Part shown: positions 6,826 to 13,295 of the stretch, one piece after another
Layout of the letters: every line of letters starts with the position of its first letter
How positions within the stretch are numbered: position 1 is the first letter of the stretch
Virus record (IMG/VR): IMGVR_UViG_3300035701_000194
Span: 1 to 29,839 of that record
Reading direction: 5' to 3' (one strand)
DNA from: a virus
Length of the DNA: 29,839 bases
Program-made: the position numbers and the translations under genes
Notes under the pieces: model-generated
What the model saw: the letters and a program-made list of their open reading frames with translations, nothing else
Database searches by the model: none
What the model was told of the DNA's origin: nothing

Positions 6826-6938
6826 GTGTTTTGATTGGGTTTATAGTTGGGTATACGGTATTCTTCTTGATTGGGTTATTGATTTTTTCTAAGTTAATAC
6901 GTCCATTTTTAGATAAGGAAGAGAAGGGAGGTTCATAG
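6822..6938 (+). CDS. Small single-pass membrane protein, 38 aa
   Basis: It starts at the ATG overlapping the preceding TGA and ends at TAG 6936-6938. Of its 38 residues, about 2-26 are hydrophobic (MSVLIGFIVGYTVFFLIGLL), followed by a short charged tail ending in EEKGGS. The upstream AAAAGGAG is distant (about 15 bases), so translational coupling is likely. Function unknown. A membrane-active phage microprotein is plausible. Confidence 0.55.
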   Translation: MSVLIGFIVGYTVFFLIGLLIFSKLIRPFLDKEEKGGS

Positions 6939-6948
6939 GTGGTCTAAC

Positions 6949-7731
6949 ATGGAAGAACCTTATATTAATACTGATTTAATAAAAGTTTATAATTGTGATT
7001 GTACTTATGGTCTAAAAACATTCGTTCCAGATAAGTCTATAGATATTATTATTACTTCTCCACCTTATAATCTTGGTATTAAATATGATTTTTATGATGA
7101 TAAGAGAAACAGGGAATATTATTTAGAATGGATTGGTGGGGTAGGAAAAGAGTTATATAGGGTATTGAAAGATGATGGGTCATTTTTCTTTAATGTAGGG
7201 GGAAAGCCAACTGATCCATTCTTTCCATTGGAAATTGCTAATAAAATTAAACAAATCTTCACTTGTCAGTGTATAGTAACTTGGGTCAAATCAATAGCGA
7301 TACCAGAGGAAAATGTAGCAGTAGGGCATTATAAACCAATTAATAGTAAAAGATTTCTAAATGATTGCTTTGAGTTTATCTTCCATTTTACTAAGTGCGG
7401 TGATATTTCTCTTGACAGGCTTTCCATTGGGGTTGAACATAAGGACAAATCCAATGTCAAACGATGGGGAGGGAAGGATAAACGGTGTAGGGGAAATGTT
7501 TGGTTCATTCCATATGACACCATCCAGACCCATCGCCCTCATCCCACAATGTTCCCAAAAAAGTTACCAGAGATGTGTATGAAGCTCCACGGCCTAGATA
7601 GGATCCAAACTGTTCTAGACCCATTCTCAGGAGCTGGCACAACAGGTATCGTAGCTAAATCTTTTGGGAAGAAGTTTGTGGGCTTTGAACTTAGCACTAA
7701 CTACATTGACTTGATGAAGGAACAATTATGA
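6949..7731 (+). CDS. Beta-class DNA methyltransferase (N4-cytosine or N6-adenine)
   Basis: A 260-residue protein with catalytic motif IV TSPPYN at 36-41 near the N-terminus and the SAM-binding motif I DPFSGAGTTG at 224-233 near the C-terminus. This order defines the beta class of amino-methyltransferases. Ser-Pro-Pro-Tyr is common in N4-cytosine enzymes but also occurs in N6-adenine ones, so the base is not decided. The target-recognition part lies between the motifs. No restriction endonuclease gene is adjacent, so it is an orphan, probably protecting phage DNA. It overlaps the deaminase gene by ATGA, so the two are co-translated. Confidence 0.88.
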   Translation: MEEPYINTDLIKVYNCDCTYGLKTFVPDKSIDIIITSPPYNLGIKYDFYDDKRNREYYLEWIGGVGKELYRVLKDDGSFFFNVGGKPTDPFFPLEIANKIKQIFTCQCIVTWVKSIAIPEENVAVGHYKPINSKRFLNDCFEFIFHFTKCGDISLDRLSIGVEHKDKSNVKRWGGKDKRCRGNVWFIPYDTIQTHRPHPTMFPKKLPEMCMKLHGLDRIQTVLDPFSGAGTTGIVAKSFGKKFVGFELSTNYIDLMKEQL

Positions 7732-8084
7732 CTAGAATTTTCGAGAAGTGTAAGCATTTAGCGTCGAAGTCGGATCACCAGCATTTCAAGTTTGGGGCTG
7801 TCGTGACTGATGGGAATAAGGTGGTTTCCTGTGGCTACAACACGAACCGGACCCATCCGAAGTCCCCTACCCCCTGGCAGACTAGACATGCTGAAGTGGA
7901 TGCCATATTGAAGCTGAAGGGCAGGACTGGCACTTGCATATATGTCCTTCGGTATATGCAGAATGGCTCTTATGGGAATGCTAAGCCGTGTAATGATTGT
8001 ATGAACTTTATTAGGAAGAACGGAATAAAGTTTATTATTTATACTATGAATGATGGTATTTGGTCTATGAACCTTGTGGCCTAA
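7728..8084 (+). CDS. Cytidine/deoxycytidylate deaminase family protein
   Basis: A 118-residue protein with the zinc-site signature H54-A-E56 and P87-C-N-D-C91. These supply the three zinc ligands and the proton-shuttling Glu of the cytidine-deaminase fold. In phages such enzymes usually convert dCMP to dUMP for dTTP supply. The protein is shorter than typical dCMP deaminases, so a base- or nucleoside-type substrate cannot be excluded. It is fused by ATGA overlap to the upstream DNA methyltransferase. The first two thirds are more GC-rich than the surroundings (32 of 60 bases at 7861-7920). Confidence 0.82.
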   Translation: MTRIFEKCKHLASKSDHQHFKFGAVVTDGNKVVSCGYNTNRTHPKSPTPWQTRHAEVDAILKLKGRTGTCIYVLRYMQNGSYGNAKPCNDCMNFIRKNGIKFIIYTMNDGIWSMNLVA

Positions 8085-8094
8085 AGGAGAAATA

Positions 8095-8280
8095 ATGCCA
8101 AGTCAGATGGAAACATTTAGGAAAGCTTTATATAGGGGTATGGGAATTCCTAAAGGATCTCATGGTACATCAGCGTTAGGAATGGATCTTCTTTATAAAA
8201 AGAATAAACGTGATCAAACACTTCTTAAAGGAATTCTAAAGAAGATGGTAAAAGAACATCTAACAAAGGAGAAAATATGA
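8095..8280 (+). CDS. Small basic hypothetical protein, 61 aa
   Basis: The frame is open from 8074, but AAAGGAGAAATA directly precedes the ATG at 8095, which I take as start. The 61-residue product is strongly basic and Lys-rich, particularly toward the C-terminus. Nucleic-acid binding is conceivable but unproven. It overlaps the HNH gene by ATGA. Confidence 0.65.
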   Translation: MPSQMETFRKALYRGMGIPKGSHGTSALGMDLLYKKNKRDQTLLKGILKKMVKEHLTKEKI

Positions 8281-8759
8281 TAGATATAAAGAAACATCAT
8301 TCTTGGGGTAATACCACTGATTCAGAAAGATTTTTCCATAATGTAACAAAAACTGATTCTTGTTGGATTTGGACTGGTGCAATTGGTGATGATGGGTATG
8401 GGAGATTTAGGATTGGTCCAAAGATTTTTCGTTCACATCGTTATGTTTATGAATTTTATTATAAAGTAGATCCTGATAATCTTTTAGTTTGTCATACTTG
8501 TGATAACATTGTATGTGTTAACCCAGAACATTTATTTTTAGGCACACAAGCTGATAATTCAGCTGATCGTGATAGAAAGGGTAGGCAAGCAAAGGGTGAA
8601 GGGAAACCAAATACTAAATTAACCGATAAAATTGTAAGCGAAATTAGACAGCTTCGTTCTACTGGTTTAAGGATTGTTGATATTGCTAGGAAGTTAGTAT
8701 TACCTTGGATAACTGTTTGGAAAATTACAAGTGGTCGTGCATGGAGGCACACATTATGA
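8277..8759 (+). CDS. HNH homing-type endonuclease with C-terminal helix-turn-helix
   Basis: A 160-residue protein. The core CHTCDN..CVNPEHLFLGT has His73, Asn82 and His85 of the HNH site, with Cys72, Cys75 and Cys80 nearby; the following ADNSADRDRKGRQ is typical of phage HNH enzymes. The N-terminal CWIWTG and GYGRF strands also fit. Residues about 113-150 look like a DNA-binding helix-turn-helix, as in modular homing endonucleases. Such genes are selfish: they cut a sister genome and are copied in by repair. It lies freely between genes and not in a visible intron. It overlaps neighbours by ATGA on both sides. Confidence 0.88.
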   Translation: MIDIKKHHSWGNTTDSERFFHNVTKTDSCWIWTGAIGDDGYGRFRIGPKIFRSHRYVYEFYYKVDPDNLLVCHTCDNIVCVNPEHLFLGTQADNSADRDRKGRQAKGEGKPNTKLTDKIVSEIRQLRSTGLRIVDIARKLVLPWITVWKITSGRAWRHTL

Positions 8760-9670
8760 GAATCGCATTACTGTCTACTATGTCGTGCAAATGTGGAGTG
8801 GCAGAGTATACTCGTTATCTTGGTAAAGCATTAACAGATAATGGTGTTGAAGTTTATTATTTAGCTAATATAATTTCTGGTAAAGGTAATCAAGATATCT
8901 CTGCATATACTGCATCTGAAGATCCACTTAATGTTTATAGAATATTTAGTGTTGCTGGCTGGAGTGGGGAAACTTTCTTTGAAATTCCTCAATCAATTAA
9001 AGATATAAATTTTGATGTTGTACATGTGCAATACCAAAGTTTCCTTTATGATAAGTCTTGGTTCCCAGAGTGTTTACGGGAATTAAGGAAGATGAATACC
9101 AAAACTGTATTTACTCTTCATGATTCTAATGTTGTTGGTAATGCTTTAATAATGGCTGATGGGGTTGTATTTCATTCACACGAAATGAAGGATGCAGTTC
9201 AAACGTCTGCTAAGTCAATGTTAATACCAAGTGGAATGCCATTTAAGAAGCCAAAGTTAATGTCTTTCGGTCTTGGTAGGTCTAACTCTTCTATGGTTAG
9301 GGATGTTTGTAACGAATTAGATTTAGATTTTGAAGAATTACATTGGAGCAATTGGTTAACCCAGGAAAAGTTAATAGAAAAGTTAAAGACAGCAGATGGT
9401 ATAGTTTTATATTATCCACCTGACAATGCTAAAGTTTGTAGTTCCTCTGTGAAGGTAGCTTTATCAACTTACCGTCCAGTAATAGTATCAGACACAACTT
9501 GGTTTTCTGATCTTGATGATAATTTTGTTACTAAATGTCCTTATGGGGACAAGCCACGTTTACGAACTACTTTAAATAGTATTTTCTATAAGAGAGACTT
9601 CTTCAAGAATCTTGGGTGGGACAGTATAGCGAAGAGGCATGTGAAGTTCTATGAGGAACTAAATCAATGA
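8756..9670 (+). CDS. GT4-like glycosyltransferase
   Basis: A 304-residue protein starting at the ATG that overlaps the HNH stop; an earlier in-frame ATG at 8705 lies inside the HNH gene and is unlikely. CGVAEYTRYLGKAL near residue 14 and DVVHVQYQ near residue 83 are the N-terminal Rossmann features of GT-B, family-4-like transferases. In the C-terminal half, CSSSVKVALSTYRPVIVSD resembles the donor-site loop and helix. Phage enzymes of this kind may put sugar on modified DNA bases, on virion proteins or on host surface glycans; nothing here decides which. The next gene overlaps it by ATGA. Confidence 0.72.
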   Translation: MRIALLSTMSCKCGVAEYTRYLGKALTDNGVEVYYLANIISGKGNQDISAYTASEDPLNVYRIFSVAGWSGETFFEIPQSIKDINFDVVHVQYQSFLYDKSWFPECLRELRKMNTKTVFTLHDSNVVGNALIMADGVVFHSHEMKDAVQTSAKSMLIPSGMPFKKPKLMSFGLGRSNSSMVRDVCNELDLDFEELHWSNWLTQEKLIEKLKTADGIVLYYPPDNAKVCSSSVKVALSTYRPVIVSDTTWFSDLDDNFVTKCPYGDKPRLRTTLNSIFYKRDFFKNLGWDSIAKRHVKFYEELNQ

Positions 9671-10134
9671 ATGTAGAAGAATTTAGAAATGATGTAATTA
9701 AAAAGGCTAAATTTAATTTAACTAAGTTTAAAGAATTAATCCCAATTTGTTTCTTTTTAATGGAAAAAGAGGAAGTTGAGGGAGCCGTTGCAATGATGGT
9801 TGAAGATATTAATACTGCTCCAAATGCAATTAAATTTTTTAGTGAAACACATGATGAAGTTCGGGCATATTTATTCCTTTCAAGTGGATGGGTTGCCCAG
9901 ATTCCTGAGTACTTTCAAAAGATGATGGAGAAAGGTGTTGTGAAGATGGAAGATTACCCAAGTGCGTCTGAAGCACTAAATAAGCAAGAAGTTATCACTT
10001 TGGTTTCAAAAGAGCGATATAAACCTACTGAACAAGTTACTATATTCTTTGAAAGGCTGTTGAATGGGGATATAAGGTTTGGTAGACAAAATAAAACTTG
10101 TGAGGTTCAGGGACGGTTTGCTGATTTAATTTAG
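9667..10134 (+). CDS. Hypothetical protein, 155 aa
   Basis: A soluble, mostly helical, acidic protein of 155 residues with no Cys pairs and no motif I can name. It is joined by ATGA to the glycosyltransferase, so the two may work together. It ends 22 bases before the next gene. Confidence 0.65.
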   Translation: MNVEEFRNDVIKKAKFNLTKFKELIPICFFLMEKEEVEGAVAMMVEDINTAPNAIKFFSETHDEVRAYLFLSSGWVAQIPEYFQKMMEKGVVKMEDYPSASEALNKQEVITLVSKERYKPTEQVTIFFERLLNGDIRFGRQNKTCEVQGRFADLI

Positions 10135-10156
10135 TTTTAAAAGAACAGGAGAAATT

Positions 10157-10357
10157 ATGGCTAAGAAGTGTAAGGATTGTAAATATCTTCTGAAAGATAG
10201 AGAACATTGGAAGAATTTATATTATGGATACATGAGAGCCTTTTTTAATTTTAAATCATTTATAAAAGATGAATCAGATAGATTTATTTGTAACTGTCTT
10301 GCAAAATCAAATAAGCTTTCTGAAAAAGCAGAAAGGCATAAAGATGGAAAAAACTAG
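10157..10357 (+). CDS. Small protein with Cys pairs, 66 aa
   Basis: A basic 66-residue protein with CKDCKY at residue 5 and CNC near residue 46, which could jointly bind a metal ion. AACAGGAGAAATT before the ATG is a good ribosome-binding site. The middle is rich in aromatic residues. Function unknown. Confidence 0.65.
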   Translation: MAKKCKDCKYLLKDREHWKNLYYGYMRAFFNFKSFIKDESDRFICNCLAKSNKLSEKAERHKDGKN

Positions 10358-10583
10358 GTATCATATTTATACTGCACGATTGCAACCAGCTACTAATTTT
10401 GTTGATAATAACTTTGATCCTCCAAGGAGAATTAAATGGTCTGAATGGGATTTAGCAAGATGTTGGAACTGCCAGAAGTTACACCGGCTTAAAAATATGG
10501 TAGTTCAAGTTTATTATGATGGATTGAGATTTTTTTGCAGAGATAAAGTTAAGTGCAAGAAGTGTAAGAGAGGAAAAAAATGA
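10344..10583 (+). CDS. Zinc-ribbon-like small protein, 79 aa
   Basis: The frame is open from 10269; the ATG at 10344 (MEKTRYHI) gives a short overlap with the preceding gene. CWNCQ near residue 42 and CKKC near the C-terminus form a CxxC...CxxC zinc-ribbon pattern. The protein is strongly basic. Nucleic-acid binding is plausible, but no family is recognised. Confidence 0.65.
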   Translation: MEKTRYHIYTARLQPATNFVDNNFDPPRRIKWSEWDLARCWNCQKLHRLKNMVVQVYYDGLRFFCRDKVKCKKCKRGKK

Positions 10584-10900
10584 AGTACACCAAATGGGAA
10601 AAGAAAGATGATTTGAAGGCGAGGGAGTGGATGAAGATGCTTCGCCTTGATGGTTTTAATTCAGCGGCTAACTTTGTGGGGAAGATGCTTTGTACTATCC
10701 ATAAACTACAAAAAGAGCGTGATGATACAATGCAAAGTGAAGATGATCTTCAGTGTAGCATTGCTTCTGCATTAGGATGGGATACTCATGGACTTTCGTT
10801 TGATGAGTGCGTAAGAAGAATTGTCGCTGGTGATGAAAAACTTAGATTAAAATGTAAAGAAGGATTAAACTATTTACCACCTGGAATGGAGAAGAAATGA
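10580..10900 (+). CDS. Hypothetical protein, 106 aa
   Basis: A charged, probably helical protein of 106 residues with an AGAGAGG-like site before the ATG and ATGA overlaps at both ends. No motif recognised. Confidence 0.65.
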   Translation: MKYTKWEKKDDLKAREWMKMLRLDGFNSAANFVGKMLCTIHKLQKERDDTMQSEDDLQCSIASALGWDTHGLSFDECVRRIVAGDEKLRLKCKEGLNYLPPGMEKK

Positions 10901-11175
10901 ATTCTGAAGATAGGCGACCACTTACAATATTAATACCAAAGCCACATGATAATAGGGGTTATTGCAGTACTAATTGTTTACTATATCGGACGAATTGTAG
11001 TGGGCCTGGATGTATGGAAGGGCTAGCTCAGCATGATAGTTACAGTATAAAGCCTGGGTTTGGCTGTCCTTGGGGTGTAACTAAGCCAGTTAAGATTTTT
11101 GTTGGGAAGAAGAAAAAGAAGAGGAAGGAGAAGTATGTTTATTCACCCGAACAGCCAGATGGGGGATTCATTTAA
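10897..11175 (+). CDS. Small Cys-containing protein, 92 aa
   Basis: Residues 22-40 include CSTNCLLYRTNC and GCME, and a further Cys lies at about residue 57. Four or five Cys within 40 residues suggest a metal site. A run of Lys and Arg near residue 73 is strongly basic. It stops directly against the next ATG. Function unknown. Confidence 0.65.
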   Translation: MNSEDRRPLTILIPKPHDNRGYCSTNCLLYRTNCSGPGCMEGLAQHDSYSIKPGFGCPWGVTKPVKIFVGKKKKKRKEKYVYSPEQPDGGFI

Positions 11176-11391
11176 ATGGAGTTTGAATTCAACCCTGCTA
11201 CAATGACTTATATGTATTGTTTCTCTCTATTAGAGCATACTTTAGATCATCCAAAAGTAATGGAAAGAGTGTATAGTGATTACAATAATGCAATTTCACT
11301 AAAACAAATTGAGAGGAACATTTTGGATGGTAACAGGAACAGGCCACGTTTTGAACGGATGCGATCTTTAATCCGAAAGGGAAAAGTATGA
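11176..11391 (+). CDS. Small hypothetical protein, 71 aa
   Basis: A 71-residue helical protein starting at the base after the preceding stop, with GGGGG about eight bases upstream. The C-terminus is rich in Arg. No family recognised. It overlaps the next gene by ATGA. Confidence 0.6.
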   Translation: MEFEFNPATMTYMYCFSLLEHTLDHPKVMERVYSDYNNAISLKQIERNILDGNRNRPRFERMRSLIRKGKV

Positions 11392-11597
11392 TTTGTAACA
11401 TTCAGTCTAATGATATGTGTGTTCATCCCGAATTGTTTACCACTCAATGGGAGCAGAAGAAGCCAGAGCCTTGTCATTTTATGCAATGCAAGTGTGGGAA
11501 GAATACAACTTGTCCTGTGTGTGGGTGGGGAATGGGGTGTTACCCTTGTGACTGTGATGAAGTTGAAGAAAGGAAAGAAATATGGTCAAATGCCTAA
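11388..11597 (+). CDS. Cys-rich small protein, 69 aa
   Basis: A 69-residue protein holding ten Cys. CHFMQCKCG and CPVCG..MGCYPCDCD in residues 29-57 make it the densest candidate metal-binding protein in the cluster. A second frame (11410-11616) overlaps most of it but lacks such structure, so I take this one. It overlaps the first radical-SAM gene by 16 bases. Function unknown; a zinc or iron-sulphur site is possible. Confidence 0.65.
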   Translation: MICNIQSNDMCVHPELFTTQWEQKKPEPCHFMQCKCGKNTTCPVCGWGMGCYPCDCDEVEERKEIWSNA

Positions 11598-12580
11598 ACT
11601 CATTCTATTTACCTAGCGGTCGGATCTTTTTGTTAGATTTAGGTAATGGTTATCCGGTTGAATGTACCGAAATGCGGGATGTTTCCACGGAAGGGAAAGA
11701 GCATCAGGAAGTAAGGAGTTCCAATGACCCCCATGTAATTTGGAACCATCTTAAGCCTTATGAAGAGAAGTGGTTGCTAACTGTTTCAACACAGATGGGT
11801 TGCCCACATAAATGCAAATTTTGTGACGTTCCTTCACTTCAGTTTAAAGGTAATTTAACTCAGGGGGAGATTGAAGATCAGATTAGATTTATTATAGAAG
11901 CAACTCCTTATGTAACTAAATGTAAGAAGGTGAAGATTGGGTTTGCTCGGATGGGTGAGCCAGCCCACAATATAGAGAATGTAATTGGGGCAATGATAAA
12001 TCTTGAGTCTATTTCTAGATTTTATGGGAAAGATTTTCAATGGCTTCCTTGCTTTAACACAATTTTACCAGTTTTCGTAATGGGGGATTTTACTGGAATT
12101 CAGGTATTAGATTCAGTACTCAATTTGAAAGAGGAATTCTTTGATGGGAATCTTCACCTTCAAATCAGTTGCAATTCAACTGATGAAAAGGTTAGAAAGG
12201 ATTTGTTTGGTGGAGCAGAGGTAGTTCCAATAAAAGATATTGTTAAATACATTAATGATAGGCCACTACACAATAGGACCGCTACATTAAACTTTATTGT
12301 AATGAAGGGTGTTCCTGTTGATGTTAATGAACTTATGGGTTATGGACTTAATCCAGAGAAGTTTACAGTAAAGTTAATTCCATTAAATACTACTATTAGG
12401 TCCAAGGACAATAAGTTAGAGACATATGCTAACTATGATAACTATGAAAAGTTACAAGAGTTAGGGGAGGAATTCAAAAAGCATGGTATTCCAATCGTTG
12501 TTGATTCCATTGCTAAGTGTGAGGAAGCTGGTCTATGTTGTGGTCAGCTTGCACAAGTGTTTGTGAAGAAGAATGTATAA
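11582..12580 (+). CDS. Radical-SAM protein of the RlmN/Cfr type, lacking the first catalytic Cys
   Basis: A 332-residue protein. C74-PHK-C78-KF-C81 is the iron-sulphur CxxxCxxC motif. RMGEPAHNIENV near residue 123 matches the RlmN GMGEPLLN..NV segment, KLIPLN matches its NLIPWN, and CCGQLA at 319-324 matches the C-terminal ACGQLA that holds the methyl-carrying Cys (Cys355 in E. coli). RlmN methylates A2503 of 23S rRNA and A37 of some tRNAs; Cfr makes 8-methyladenosine and blocks antibiotics. Both need a second Cys seven residues before the cluster. Here that position is Thr67 (LTVSTQMGC). The reaction is therefore probably altered. It overlaps the next radical-SAM gene by eight bases. Confidence 0.8.
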   Translation: MVKCLNSFYLPSGRIFLLDLGNGYPVECTEMRDVSTEGKEHQEVRSSNDPHVIWNHLKPYEEKWLLTVSTQMGCPHKCKFCDVPSLQFKGNLTQGEIEDQIRFIIEATPYVTKCKKVKIGFARMGEPAHNIENVIGAMINLESISRFYGKDFQWLPCFNTILPVFVMGDFTGIQVLDSVLNLKEEFFDGNLHLQISCNSTDEKVRKDLFGGAEVVPIKDIVKYINDRPLHNRTATLNFIVMKGVPVDVNELMGYGLNPEKFTVKLIPLNTTIRSKDNKLETYANYDNYEKLQELGEEFKKHGIPIVVDSIAKCEEAGLCCGQLAQVFVKKNV

Positions 12581-13295
12581 CTACGCTAGCATTTTGTTCA
12601 CAGGTGTATGCAATGCTAATTGTCCATCTTGTATTGGGAAGCTCCCTGAGTTTAAAAATTTTAAAGGGAATTTATCCATTTATCCATTACCAGGGATGGA
12701 AGCCTTCTTAAAGGAATTAATTTGGGCAAAAACGGAATATATTAGTTTCTCTGGTATTCTTGCTGATCCTCAGCAATATGAGCATGAGATAGAACTAATT
12801 AATTATCTTAGGAAAAAGTTGCCGGGTGTGGTAATTTCATTACATACCAATGGTTTATTAGCATTAAAGAATATGATTGAGTATCGTAATTACGATAGAG
12901 TTACTTTGTCTTTCCCATCTTTCAAAAAAGATATTTATAAAAAAATGACTGGGGTTAACCAAATAGATTTAATTAGGATTCTTGACAGATCTAAACTTTC
13001 AGTAAAATTATCAATGCTCTTGACGGAAGAAACGAAAAATGATATTGATAGTTATATAGAGAAGGCAAGGAGACTTGGTATAAGGAGGGTGGTGATACGA
13101 AGGATGTTTGGTGAGAAAGAGAAAATTAAAGTATTTCCTGTGGATGAGCCATATAAGTATGTTTATGGTAATCCAGTTTATGATGTTAATGGAGTGGAAG
13201 TGACTGTATGGGATTATGCAAAATCCACGGTGAATGCCTTATTCCTATTTCCAGATGGAAGTGTTAGGGGAAGTTTTCTTAGAGAGAATGCTTAA
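12573..13295 (+). CDS. Second radical-SAM protein
   Basis: A 240-residue protein with C13-NAN-C17-PS-C20 right after a first strand (YASILFTGV), the standard place for the radical-SAM cluster. FSGILADP at about residues 59-66 stands where many members have GGEP, so that motif is degenerate. LHTNG near residue 90 fits the next strand. It has no C-terminal SPASM Cys set and does not match QueE or an activase convincingly, so the substrate is unknown. Because it overlaps the RlmN-like gene, the two probably act in one pathway. It ends against the SNF2 gene. Confidence 0.75.
   Translation: MYNYASILFTGVCNANCPSCIGKLPEFKNFKGNLSIYPLPGMEAFLKELIWAKTEYISFSGILADPQQYEHEIELINYLRKKLPGVVISLHTNGLLALKNMIEYRNYDRVTLSFPSFKKDIYKKMTGVNQIDLIRILDRSKLSVKLSMLLTEETKNDIDSYIEKARRLGIRRVVIRRMFGEKEKIKVFPVDEPYKYVYGNPVYDVNGVEVTVWDYAKSTVNALFLFPDGSVRGSFLRENA

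Noticed and set aside
8705-8755. N-terminal extension of the glycosyltransferase
   Set aside because: It would lie entirely in the HNH gene. The ATG at 8756 begins right at the first Rossmann strand.
11410-11616. Alternative + frame over the Cys-rich 69-residue gene
   Set aside because: The frame at 11388 has an ATGA overlap and a clear Cys pattern; the alternative has neither.
12573-13295. Assignment of the second radical-SAM protein as QueE
   Set aside because: Although a DpdA-like gene is present, the QueE-type N-terminus around the cluster and the GGEP motif are not seen.
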